Below, one piece after another: positions 28,777-37,040 of a DNA stretch of 64,000 nucleotides (position 1 is the stretch's first letter; each line of letters begins with the position of its first letter). The stretch is from NCBI RefSeq assembly GCF_003590835.1, contig NZ_QYUQ01000002.1, positions 1,054,001 to 1,118,000 of the forward strand. The letters are read 5' to 3'. Under the pieces are notes generated by a model that was given only the letters and a program-made list of their open reading frames with translations, was not told where the DNA came from and did no database searches. The DNA is from Noviherbaspirillum sedimenti (GTDB taxonomy: Bacteria > Pseudomonadota > Gammaproteobacteria > Burkholderiales > Burkholderiaceae_D). The translations under genes were made by a program, and so were the position numbers.

Positions 28777-29661
28777 ATGGAACTGAGGCAGCTAAAATAT
28801 TTCGAGGCGCTCGCCAGCACGCTCAACTTCAGTCGCGCGGCCGAGCTCCTGCACGTCGCCCAGCCGGCACTGTCGCGCCAGGTGCAGCAGCTGGAAGTAG
28901 AACTTGGCGCACAGCTGGTCGACCGCTCGACACGGCCACTCAAGCTGACCAATGCCGGTGCTTTCTTTCACGAGCAGTCAGCGCAGGTCCTGGCGCGTTT
29001 GCAAGAGATCAAAACAGCCACCCGCAGACTCGGCGACGGCAGCAAGCGTTGGGTTGGCATTGGCTTTGCACCTTCGGTACTGTACACCTTCCTGCCCAAA
29101 GTGCTGCACCAGTTCTCGGTCGAGAATGCCCATCTCGACATCGCGCTGTCCGAATTGACCTCTGTTCAGCAAGCCGAGGCGCTCAAGGCAGGGCGAATCG
29201 ATCTCGGTTTTTCTCGAGTCCCTATTCCGGACCCGGCGATCCACAACATTCTGCTGTCGGAAGAGCGATTGGTCCTGGCGGTGCCAGCGCCGAGCGCATT
29301 AGCACAAGAACAGAGCATTTCCATTAAACGCGTCGTCGACGAGGTTTTGATCCTTTACCCCATGGCCCCGCGGCCCAGCTTGGCAGACCAGATCCTGCAC
29401 CAGTTCAGCGTGCGTGGAATTGAAGTCGGCCGGACCTATGAAACCAACGGATTGCAGACGGCGGTAGGTCTGGTTGCAGCCGGCGTCGGGGTCACATTCC
29501 TTCCGGAGTCGGTGCAGCGCCTGAGCCGTAGCGACGTCGCCTACATTACCCTATCCGACGCCGGCGTTACGACACCGCTGATCATGGCCACCCGCAGGGG
29601 CGATACGACCAGCCATCTGGGGGATTTCCGCACCGCGATCGACAAAGCCATCGCCTGCTGA
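28777..29661 (+). CDS. LysR-type regulator, CatM/BenM-like
   Basis: This 294-residue protein starts MELRQLKYFEALASTLNFSR, the standard beginning of CatM/BenM/CbnR-type LysR activators of aromatic ring-cleavage operons. The helix-turn-helix is in NFSRAAELLHVAQPALSRQV. ATG 28777 follows GGGAG; the open frame extends to 28702 but lacks family residues. It lies 71 bp after the TetR gene, divergent from the catabolic operon. Such regulators respond to muconate-like or chlorinated intermediates; here a maleylacetate-pathway compound could be the inducer. Confidence 0.9.
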   Translation: MELRQLKYFEALASTLNFSRAAELLHVAQPALSRQVQQLEVELGAQLVDRSTRPLKLTNAGAFFHEQSAQVLARLQEIKTATRRLGDGSKRWVGIGFAPSVLYTFLPKVLHQFSVENAHLDIALSELTSVQQAEALKAGRIDLGFSRVPIPDPAIHNILLSEERLVLAVPAPSALAQEQSISIKRVVDEVLILYPMAPRPSLADQILHQFSVRGIEVGRTYETNGLQTAVGLVAAGVGVTFLPESVQRLSRSDVAYITLSDAGVTTPLIMATRRGDTTSHLGDFRTAIDKAIAC

Positions 29662-29984
29662 CAGCCTGCTACATCGCCCAGGGGCGGTGCAAGCAAAGGC
29701 TTGGTACGCGGCCGTCGTCCGCCGGACCAGCTTCCATGCCAGTCCGGAATAGTTGCAGACCCAATCGGCATTGGACATCACTGCTGTTAGCGGGAGAACA
29801 TGTCGCACGTTGCCCCGCCTTCGCAGCGCACCTTATTGCCGACGATGTTCTGCGAAAGGCGGGCGTGTTTTTGAAGGAGGGCTTCGGCTTCCAGCCCGGG
29901 AGTCGATCAAGCAGGCGGCAATCGTCTTCTGTACCAGCCACCGTTCGCCTGCATCCGTCATCAATAACCTGCGAGGAGCATGCC
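29662..29984. other. Intergenic region, no clear gene
   Basis: These 323 bases follow the LysR gene. There are open frames on both strands, but none with a matching ribosome site or a family signature. GAGGAG at 29973-29978 belongs to the tautomerase start. The stretch may hold a promoter for the tautomerase gene. Confidence 0.4.
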
Positions 29985-30176
29985 ATGCCAGTAGCACAAA
30001 TCTTTATGATCAAGGGACGCACGGAAGAGCAGAGGAAAGCCGTCATCGAGAAGGTAACCGCTGCGATTTCCGAAGCGGTAGAAATACCCAAGGAATCGGT
30101 CCGTGTATGGATTCAGGAGGTCCCGAGTACCGACTGGGGCGTTGCCGGACAAACCGCCAAGGACTTGGGACGTTAA
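29985..30176 (+). CDS. 4-oxalocrotonate tautomerase family protein
   Basis: This 63-residue protein begins MPVAQIFMIKGRTEEQRKAV. Pro2, which becomes the N-terminal catalytic base after Met removal, is present, and the EKVTAAISEAVEIPKESVRV helix and strand are typical of 4-OT monomers that assemble as hexamers. ATG 29985 lies 7 bases after GAGGAG; the overlapping ATG at 29980 is out of frame. A tautomerase is part of meta-cleavage pathways rather than the intradiol hydroxyquinol route, so here its substrate may be another enol acid. Confidence 0.9.
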   Translation: MPVAQIFMIKGRTEEQRKAVIEKVTAAISEAVEIPKESVRVWIQEVPSTDWGVAGQTAKDLGR

Positions 30177-30254
30177 TACCGGCACTATGCACCGGTTCGC
30201 CACCGAAAGTGTCTTCCACTGCTCGTGACGCCGAAGCGTTCTCTGGCGCTGTCG

Positions 30255-31229
30255 CTACATTTTCGACAACACAAGGACGCCCGCGGCGTTCACGGTCGTG
30301 CCCAGTTCCCGGCACAGCGCGGTCATCGTGGCGACGATCCGGCGCAAGCGTTCGCCGCTGGCGGGCCGCACCTGGCAATCCTCGATAAATACCGGATGCA
30401 GAAAAATACCCCGCACTGTGCTGCGGTCAAGTTCTATTTCAATCAGCAGCTGGTGGTCGTTGCTGAATGCGGGATCGACATAATAATCGTCCACCAGGTC
30501 GCCGGCGGCATACAGGATCGGGCAACCGCGATACAGCTCGATGCCCTGGAACACATGGGCGCTGTGGCCGAACAGGATCTTCCAGCCCATGTCGATGGCG
30601 CCGTGCGCCAGCCGGCGAAAGCGGGCCGAGGGCCGCCACACCATGTTCGGCCCCCAGTGCAGCGACAGGATCGGCCAGTCGACCTGTTCGCGCCGCAATG
30701 CCGCCAGCGCATCAGCCCAGGCCGCCAGCGCCGCCGCCTCGTCCGCCATATCCAGGTAGGCCATGCCGGGGCTGTCCTTGCGCGCGGCGAAATCGGCCTG
30801 GTGGTCGCAAAAGGCCGCCATGCCGAAGCGCAGGCCGGCGCGTTCGACTATCGCAGGCGTTGCGGCTTGCGCCAGCTGTTCGCCGGCGCCGGCTTGCGCA
30901 ATGCCATGCTCGCGCAGCAAGCGCAAGGTATCGTGCAGGCCGGCGACGCCGTAATCGAGCACATGGTTATTGGCAAGACTCACCAGGTCCACCCCGGCGT
31001 CAGCAAGGGACGCAATGGCTTGCGGCGGCGCGCCGAAATAAAAAGCCTTGGGCGCGCCCGGCCAGATGTGCGCCGATGCGGTGATGGCGCATTCCAGGTT
31101 GACGATGGTGAGGTCAGCCGCGCGCATCAGGCCCGCCACCGGTCCCAGCGGATATTGCGGGCCATGCAGCAGGATGTATTCCTTGACGATACGGCCTAGC
31201 ATGACATCGCCGCCGAACATCACGCGCAT
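30255..31229 (-). CDS. CapA-family metallophosphatase-like protein
   Basis: This 324-residue protein has the calcineurin-like motifs of the CapA/PgsA group: MRVMFGGDVMLGR, TIVNLECAIT, SLANNHVLDYG, SLHWG and FGHSAHVFQG. It lacks a signal peptide, unlike capsule CapA proteins, so it is probably cytoplasmic. The function of these short soluble members is unknown; a phosphatase or polyglutamate-related role is suggested by family. It lies at the end of a minus-strand row with the universal stress protein (3 bp gap) and RtcB. The neighbourhood could mark a stress-linked RNA-repair island. Confidence 0.85.
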   Translation of the reverse strand: MRVMFGGDVMLGRIVKEYILLHGPQYPLGPVAGLMRAADLTIVNLECAITASAHIWPGAPKAFYFGAPPQAIASLADAGVDLVSLANNHVLDYGVAGLHDTLRLLREHGIAQAGAGEQLAQAATPAIVERAGLRFGMAAFCDHQADFAARKDSPGMAYLDMADEAAALAAWADALAALRREQVDWPILSLHWGPNMVWRPSARFRRLAHGAIDMGWKILFGHSAHVFQGIELYRGCPILYAAGDLVDDYYVDPAFSNDHQLLIEIELDRSTVRGIFLHPVFIEDCQVRPASGERLRRIVATMTALCRELGTTVNAAGVLVLSKM

Positions 31230-31232
31230 GCT

Positions 31233-31721
31233 TTACTTCCTGGCCGCGGCCGGCGCTATCGCAGCTTGCCCGGAACTTGCCTTGAACACCAGCACCGGCA
31301 CCGCGCTGTGATGCAGCACCTTGCGGGTTTCGCTGCCCGGCAATTCCCCTTCCCCACCATGCCAGCCATGCGATGCCATGAAGATCAGGTCGCAGCGCTC
31401 CTGCTGGGCCGCCTTGACGATCGCCTGCCAGGGCTGGCTCGACTCAAGCTTGTGGTAGCTGCAGGGTACGCCTTCGGCCAGCGCGCTGTTGGCGATGAAG
31501 GCCAGGGATTCGTCGGCGAACTTGTCGAACAGCGCCCGGCGTTTTTCTTCGTAATGCGGGTCGTGATGCATCCACGCCTGCAACTGGTCAGGATGCGGCT
31601 GCGGCAGCACATGGATGCCGACCACGCTGGCACCGGTATCGCGGGCGAAGCGGATGCCGCTGGCCACGGCTTGCCGCGAGATGGCCGAACCATCGGAGGG
31701 GAGCAGGATACGTTGGTACAT
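31233..31721 (-). CDS. Universal stress protein, UspA family
   Basis: The 162-residue protein starts MYQRILLPSDGSAISRQAV and has the ATP-binding segment SHGWHGGEGELPGSETRKVL (G-x2-G-x9-G-S/T), which places it with the nucleotide-binding Usp group. It carries a short Ala-rich tail (SGQAAIAPAAARK). It is separated by 3 bp from both CapA-like and RtcB genes, so the three are likely co-transcribed and it may respond to the same stress as RNA damage. Confidence 0.9.
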   Translation of the reverse strand: MYQRILLPSDGSAISRQAVASGIRFARDTGASVVGIHVLPQPHPDQLQAWMHHDPHYEEKRRALFDKFADESLAFIANSALAEGVPCSYHKLESSQPWQAIVKAAQQERCDLIFMASHGWHGGEGELPGSETRKVLHHSAVPVLVFKASSGQAAIAPAAARK

Positions 31722-31724
31722 GGT

Positions 31725-33155
31725 TCATCCTTTGATGCAGATTTTCGGTTCCAGGCGGGCGACGATGTGCGCCAGCCCGGCCTGGTCGGCCGCTGCCACC
31801 ACGGCGGTGACGTCCTTGTAGGCATCCGGCGCTTCCTCGGCGACGCCGCGCAGCGACGGGCTGCGGATCAGGATGCCGCGCTGCTCCAGCTCGTCGACGA
31901 TGTGCCGGCCGCCAAACTGCTTGAGCGCCTGGGTACGGCTCATGCTGCGGCCGGCGCCATGGCAGGCCGAGCCGAACGCCAGGCCCATCGATTGCGGCGT
32001 ACCCGCCAGCACATAGGATGCCGTACCCATGCTGCCGCCGATCAAAACCGGCTGGCCGTAGGGACGCAGATCCTCGGGGATGGCCGGATGATCCGGCCCG
32101 AAGGCGCGCGTGGCGCCCTTGCGGTGGACATACAGCTTGCGCTTGCGGCCATCGATTTCATGCTGCTCCACCTTGCAGGTGTTGTGCGAAACGTCATACA
32201 GCACGCTCAACCGGGCCGCCGGCAGCAGCTTGGCAAACACGGTACGCGTGGTATCGGTGAGGATTTGCCGGTTCGCCAGTGCGCAATTGATCGCCGCCCG
32301 CATTGCCCCAAGGTAGCGCTGGCCGAGTGCGGAATCGATCGGCGCACACGCCAGTTCGCGGTCCGGCAGCGCGATCTTGTGCTGCGGCGCCGCCACCACC
32401 ATTTCGCGCAGAAATTCGGTGCCGATCTGGTGCCCCAGTCCGCGTGAACCGCAATGGATGCTGATGACGATATCGTCTTCATGCAAGCCGTAGGCGGCGG
32501 CGATATTGGCATCGAGGATCTGGCTGACCTTCTGCACTTCCAGGTAATGGTTGCCCGAACCGAGCGTGCCCATTTCATCGCGCTGGCGTTGTTTCGCTGC
32601 CTCCGATACCTGGTGCGGATCGGCATCGGCCATGCGGCCGTATTCTTCCGTGTGCAGCAAGTCCATCGGCGTGCCGTAGCCGCGTGCCACCGCCCAGCGC
32701 GCGCCATCAGTCAGCATATGGTCCATTTCCGACGGCGTCAGGCGCAAGGCGCCATGGCTGCCGACGCCGGCCGGGATATCATGGAACAGCGCTGCGGCCA
32801 GCGCCCGCTGCCTGCCATGCAGGTCGGCTTCCCGCAAGCCTGTCCTGAGCAGGCGCACGCCGCAGGAAATGTCAAAACCGACGCCGCCGGCCGAGACCAC
32901 GCCCCCCTCTTCCGGGTCGAAGGCGGCCACCCCGCCGATCGGAAAGCCATAGCCCCAGTGTGCATCCGGCATGGCATACGCCGCCTTGACGATGCCGGGC
33001 AGCATGGCAACATTGGAGATCTGCTCGACCACCTTGTCATCCATGTCGCGCAGCAGCGCTTCACTGGCAAAGATGATCGCCGGAACACGCATGGCACCAT
33101 GCGGCGCAATTTCCCAGACGTTTGCCGACTGGCGAATGAACCTGGCGGTATCCAT
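31725..33155 (-). CDS. rtcB: RNA-splicing ligase RtcB
   Basis: This 476-residue enzyme joins RNA 2',3'-cyclic phosphate ends to 5'-OH ends, using GTP and Mn(II). The signature residues are visible: DISCGVR with Cys98 and Asp95, GSGNHYLEVQ, SIHCGSRGLGHQ, VSHNTCKVEQ and the guanylylated His in ACHGAGRSMSR. Length matches bacterial members. It is followed by archease (18 bp upstream, 33174-33620), its activator, so the pair works together in RNA repair or tRNA splicing. It precedes a Usp gene by 3 bp. No RtcR regulator is adjacent. Confidence 0.96.
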   Translation of the reverse strand: MDTARFIRQSANVWEIAPHGAMRVPAIIFASEALLRDMDDKVVEQISNVAMLPGIVKAAYAMPDAHWGYGFPIGGVAAFDPEEGGVVSAGGVGFDISCGVRLLRTGLREADLHGRQRALAAALFHDIPAGVGSHGALRLTPSEMDHMLTDGARWAVARGYGTPMDLLHTEEYGRMADADPHQVSEAAKQRQRDEMGTLGSGNHYLEVQKVSQILDANIAAAYGLHEDDIVISIHCGSRGLGHQIGTEFLREMVVAAPQHKIALPDRELACAPIDSALGQRYLGAMRAAINCALANRQILTDTTRTVFAKLLPAARLSVLYDVSHNTCKVEQHEIDGRKRKLYVHRKGATRAFGPDHPAIPEDLRPYGQPVLIGGSMGTASYVLAGTPQSMGLAFGSACHGAGRSMSRTQALKQFGGRHIVDELEQRGILIRSPSLRGVAEEAPDAYKDVTAVVAAADQAGLAHIVARLEPKICIKG

Positions 33156-33173
33156 CGTTTCCTCTCAACGCAC

Positions 33174-33620
33174 CTAGACATCAACCACGCATTGGACCAT
33201 CCAGTTTCCCGCGCTATCCGGCGCTGCCGCCAGTGCGGTGAAAGTCGCGCCTTTCGGCTCGACCGCCGGACGGTGGCGCACGACATCGACGAGCTCGCCC
33301 CAGGCAAGGGCTTTCAGGCCATCCGCATCGATTTCCACCTCGAAGCGGGAAAACAGCATGTTGTGGATCGCCATTTCCAGAATCAGTGCATTGATCCAGT
33401 CGACAAAAAGCACATCGTCGTCAGCGCTGGCGCAGGCAATTTCCACACCGACATCCGCGCGTACCCGGTGCGGATCGGTCACCACGGCAGTCAGTGCCAG
33501 CGCGGCTTGTGCAAAAGCCTTCGCGCGGTCCGGCCCGTAACCACGGATGCCGATATCCGAACCATGCTGGAAGTGTTCCCAACGGGGTGTGGGCGCAACA
33601 GAGGCGCTAAGGTCTTGCAT
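33174..33620 (-). CDS. Archease
   Basis: This 148-residue protein begins with HFQHGSDIGIRGYGPDRAKA (the SHxADxG-like metal site) and contains DDVLFVDWINALILEM, the archease signature. Archease binds metal and speeds the guanylylation step of RtcB. ATG 33620 is used; a TTG at 33635 would add five residues. No strong ribosome binding site was found. It is the first gene of the minus-strand row leading to rtcB, Usp and CapA genes, so its promoter must lie in the 33621-34015 region. Confidence 0.9.
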   Translation of the reverse strand: MQDLSASVAPTPRWEHFQHGSDIGIRGYGPDRAKAFAQAALALTAVVTDPHRVRADVGVEIACASADDDVLFVDWINALILEMAIHNMLFSRFEVEIDADGLKALAWGELVDVVRHRPAVEPKGATFTALAAAPDSAGNWMVQCVVDV

Positions 33621-34015
33621 CGATTCGGGGCGCAATCCGGAAATGATTTAATTTAGGCGCAGGCTTCAGTACGGCTTTGAGATTGATCAATCCGCGCCGT
33701 TCCGAGCTTGCCATTTGGCCATTACCCGATTTGCAATTGACGGGGCAATGTAAAACTTGCCCTGCAAAATTCTTTTCGGAGGCATATAATTTTTCTGGTA
33801 GGCATGACGCTAGCCGATTCAGCCGGCGCCGGCCGACGGTTTGTAGCGGTGCATGATCTGCGCCGACTCCCGCCAGCTTCCCTTATCCTTCCGAAGCTGG
33901 CCTCCCTCTTCCTCGCCCTTTTCCAGCGTTCTTCATTTCATTCCGGTGGCGGCTTCGGCCTTTTCCTGCACGCACCTGCTGTCGATTTGGTGAATCCCGT
34001 TTTGGGATGCGGAAT
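33621..34015. other. Intergenic region with promoters
   Basis: Nearly 400 bases hold no gene. A TATAAT hexamer on the plus strand (33785-33790) and AT-rich pieces around 33630-33800 are possible promoter elements. I checked for a sigma-54 site, as rtc operons are often RtcR-controlled, but found only patterns with wrong spacing. The right part (33850-34015) is featureless. Confidence 0.4.
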
Positions 34016-34564
34016 CTACATATCGAGCAGTACTGAACCATCCGGTCCCCAATTCACTTTGGTAATGCCAGGATGCTCTTCTTCGAGGCGTCGCAATTCC
34101 ATTTCCTGTTTGCTTAATTTCCCTAACTGTACCCTGCTCAAATCGGCAAGCCGCAGATTTTCCATCAAAAGATGGCGGTACGACAGCGCCTGTGCCACGG
34201 TAGCGCGCAACTCATAGTCATTCCATGGCTTGGCGATGAAACGGAAGATTTGCGCTTCATTGATGGCACCGACCAAGCCATCCCGGTCTGCATAAGCACT
34301 GAGAATCAGCCGCATGGCGGTCGGCTGGACCTGTCTTAGCCTGACCAGGAATTCGACCCCATTCATTTCCGGCATCCGGTAATCGGTCATCACAAGGTCG
34401 AACGGCATGTAGTCCGCCCGCTGCAGCGCTTCCACCGGCGAGGTGAACAACTGGATTTCCAGCGAATGGCCTTCAATTTCATTTTCAGGCATGCCATGCA
34501 GCACGCGGCGAAGCGCCTGGAGAATATTGGCTTCGTCATCAACCAGCATGATGCGGTATTGCAT
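34016..34564 (-). CDS. Response regulator (stand-alone receiver)
   Basis: The 182-residue protein has one receiver domain (about 1-125) with phospho-acceptor Asp61 (VMTDYRMPEMNGVEF), acidic pair Asp9-Asp10 and the Lys of AKPWNDYEL. The remainder is a helical tail and a short strand (NWGPDGSVLLDM), without a DNA-binding domain. The start at 34564 has GGGGGG nine bases upstream and overlaps the end of the HD-GYP gene by 26 bases. It probably forms a phosphorelay or output partner for the histidine kinase encoded two genes upstream. Confidence 0.9.
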   Translation of the reverse strand: MQYRIMLVDDEANILQALRRVLHGMPENEIEGHSLEIQLFTSPVEALQRADYMPFDLVMTDYRMPEMNGVEFLVRLRQVQPTAMRLILSAYADRDGLVGAINEAQIFRFIAKPWNDYELRATVAQALSYRHLLMENLRLADLSRVQLGKLSKQEMELRRLEEEHPGITKVNWGPDGSVLLDM

Positions 34565-35924
34565 TTTTTATCGCCCCCCTTTTTGCATAGATATAAATGC
34601 CAATCGGTTGTCCGTCGGCGCGTTCGAAGGACTGGATTTTTTCGATGAAGCGCTGGTCCAGTACATAATCCTTTGATAGAAGCAGCATGCCATCCTTCGT
34701 GACGAGATCGCGCGACAAGGCCATCCCTTCCATTAACTGGCTTGCCCTGACCTGGATTTCCGCCTTGCTTGCTGTCTTGGCGGGAACGCCTGCCACCTGG
34801 ATCAATAGATCCACCACCGCCGGGTCATAGCGTTTTCCCTTGCCTTCAATAATCATTTGCAGGGCATCGTTAAGGCTCAAACGTCTGTCGGCCAGCGTGC
34901 CGATCTGCGCCGCATCGAAATCATTGGCAACCGCCAGGATGCGCGCACCGGCAGGAATCTGTGCGCCGGCCAAACCGTCCGGATAACCCAATCCGTCGAA
35001 GCGCTCGTGGTGGTTCCTGATCAATTTTGCGGCATCATGCAGCTGTTCGAGCGCCATCAGGCTTGCCTCGCCCTTGACGGCATGCTTGCCATGCTCGACC
35101 CTTTCATCGGCCGACAGCTTTGACCAGGGACGCGCCAGCAGCTTGTCGCTGAGCCCGATTTTGCCGATGTCGTGCAACAGCCCGGCCAGGAATACGTCCT
35201 GCACTTCAGATTCGGTCAGATTCATTTTCTGCGCGATCATGCGCGCCAGGTCGGCCACCCGCTTGGCGTGCCCAGCCAGGCCGGGCTCGCGCATTTCAAT
35301 CAGATTCGAAAACACCCGCACAGAAGTCAGGAAACCTTTTTTCAGCTTGCCGAGCACATCCTCCAGGGAGGCGACGACTTGCCTGAGTTGCTCCGTTCGA
35401 ATCCGGACTTTTTCCTCCAGGCTGGCGTTCAGCTCCCTCAGCTTGTCGTTTTGCCGCCGTGTCAAGGCTTGCAGGCGCCGGGTTTCACGCTCCAGCTTCT
35501 GGCGCTCCAGCGCATGGCGAACACACAGCAGGATATCGTTTTCTTCCCATGGCTTGGCGACGTAGCGGTAAATCCTGCCCTTGTTGATCGCTTCGACGAC
35601 CGCGCCGATATCAGCATGCCCCGTCAGGAGAATCCGTACCGTATCCGGCGACATCTCGACTACCTGCTCCAGGAACTGGGCGCCGTTCATATGCGGCATG
35701 CGCATGTCGGATATGACCAGGTCAACTCGTTCTTTTTCGAGAATGGCAAGACCTTCCGCGCCGCTTTCCGCCGTCAGGACGCGGTATCCCGATGGCCGGA
35801 ACAACCGGCGCAGCGAGGAAAGAATATTGGGTTCGTCGTCGACGAACAGCAGCGTGCCGGACAGGCCGTTTTCACCTTCAAGCGAGGGGGCTTCATCATC
35901 CAGCTGGTTGGGTTCGATTGTCAT
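34539..35924 (-). CDS. Response regulator with HD-GYP domain (c-di-GMP phosphodiesterase)
   Basis: This 461-residue protein has a receiver domain (about 24-140, Asp73 in ISDMRMPHMNG), a coiled coil (145-190) and an HD-GYP domain. The active-site signatures LLHDIGKIGLSDKLL and HHERFDGLGYPDG are intact, so it likely hydrolyses cyclic di-GMP. Its ATG at 35924 comes one base after the kinase stop (TAG-C-ATG), so the two are translationally coupled; an open frame back to 35999 lacks receiver residues. The last 26 bases overlap the next response regulator gene. Confidence 0.9.
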   Translation of the reverse strand: MTIEPNQLDDEAPSLEGENGLSGTLLFVDDEPNILSSLRRLFRPSGYRVLTAESGAEGLAILEKERVDLVISDMRMPHMNGAQFLEQVVEMSPDTVRILLTGHADIGAVVEAINKGRIYRYVAKPWEENDILLCVRHALERQKLERETRRLQALTRRQNDKLRELNASLEEKVRIRTEQLRQVVASLEDVLGKLKKGFLTSVRVFSNLIEMREPGLAGHAKRVADLARMIAQKMNLTESEVQDVFLAGLLHDIGKIGLSDKLLARPWSKLSADERVEHGKHAVKGEASLMALEQLHDAAKLIRNHHERFDGLGYPDGLAGAQIPAGARILAVANDFDAAQIGTLADRRLSLNDALQMIIEGKGKRYDPAVVDLLIQVAGVPAKTASKAEIQVRASQLMEGMALSRDLVTKDGMLLLSKDYVLDQRFIEKIQSFERADGQPIGIYIYAKRGAIKNAIPHHAG

Positions 35925-35925
35925 G

Positions 35926-37002
35926 CTAAGTACTTGGGCCGTATTGGAAAAAATTGCATAAAGACGGATTTTCTGCGCAGCCTCCATCCTCTTCGACATG
36001 CCGGATGGGTAAGGTGATGCGGAAGGTAGTCCCCACGCCTAACGCACTTTCAACGTCAATATGGCCCCGATGCTTCTGCACGATCCCATACGTCAGCGAC
36101 AAGCCAAGACCCGTGCCGGCGCCGATTGGCTTGGTTGTGAAAAACGGATCGAAGATGCGTGACTGAACGTCTTTCGGAATGCCTGTGCCGTTATCCGTTA
36201 TGGCAATCCATACATTCTGGCCTTCGGTTCCAGTGCTGATGATGATTTTTCCTCGTTCAGGACCTATCGCATGCGCGGCATTAACCACGATATTCATGAT
36301 GACCTGGTTGATCTGCGAAGGCAGGCATTCGACTTCCGGAATGTCGCCATATTTTTTGACAATGTCAGCCTTGTATTTCACTTCATTGCCGACAATATTC
36401 AAAGTCGAGTCAATGCCGCGATGCAGGTCCGCCCATTGCCACTCCTGGTGCGCATCCACTCTGGAAAAATCCTTCAGATCCTGCACAATTTTCCGCACAC
36501 ACACAATGCCTTCCTTGGACTCGCTCATCAGAACCGGTATGTCTAGCTTGAGATAATCCAGCTCAATGCGCTCGCGCACAGCGCTGACTCTCTTCAGCAT
36601 ATCGGGGGAGCTGATACTGGCTTCGGCATCCTCGTATGCTTTGAGCATCTCAAGCAGGTTGGCGATATAGCCTTCCAAAGTGCCAAAGTTGGAAAAGATA
36701 TAGCCGATCGGATTGTTGATCTCATGTGCCACCCCTGCCGCCAGCTGTCCAATCGAGGCAAGTTTTTCCGATTGAACCAGTTGTTCCTTCGCCAGGGATA
36801 GCTTGGCATTGAGTTCGGTCAGTTCAGCATTGCGCCGCATGAGCTCGGCTTCTGTTGATTCACGTTTCCGGATGTCTTCTTCAAGACGACCATTCGCCTG
36901 CGCTAGCTGCGAAGTGCGCTTTGCGACCAATTCTTCCAGCTGATCGACGCGGTTTTCGTCGAACACATCGTCCTGCGGTGGTGTTGGTGGCTGTGTTTTC
37001 AT
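35926..37002 (-). CDS. Soluble sensor histidine kinase
   Basis: The 358-residue kinase has no membrane helix. A long coiled coil (18-80) precedes the phosphorylation box GQLAAGVAHEINNPIGYI with His93. The ATPase region has VNAAHAIGPERGKI (N box), ITDNGTGIPKDVQ (G1) and GTGLGLSLTYGIVQKHRG (G2). It is like the HisKA/4TM-less kinases that sit with HD-GYP regulators. It lies between HDOD and HD-GYP genes and is the probable phosphodonor for the receivers encoded next to it. The input signal must come from partner proteins, as there is no recognisable sensor domain. Confidence 0.9.
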   Translation of the reverse strand: MKTQPPTPPQDDVFDENRVDQLEELVAKRTSQLAQANGRLEEDIRKRESTEAELMRRNAELTELNAKLSLAKEQLVQSEKLASIGQLAAGVAHEINNPIGYIFSNFGTLEGYIANLLEMLKAYEDAEASISSPDMLKRVSAVRERIELDYLKLDIPVLMSESKEGIVCVRKIVQDLKDFSRVDAHQEWQWADLHRGIDSTLNIVGNEVKYKADIVKKYGDIPEVECLPSQINQVIMNIVVNAAHAIGPERGKIIISTGTEGQNVWIAITDNGTGIPKDVQSRIFDPFFTTKPIGAGTGLGLSLTYGIVQKHRGHIDVESALGVGTTFRITLPIRHVEEDGGCAENPSLCNFFQYGPST

Positions 37003-37040
37003 TTATTTCAGCATTTTAAAAAGGCAAACATACGGCTGCG

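Noticed and set aside
33621..33800. Sigma-54 promoter for the archease-rtcB operon
   Set aside because: GG and GC elements are found only with 11, 13 or 14 bases between them, not 10.
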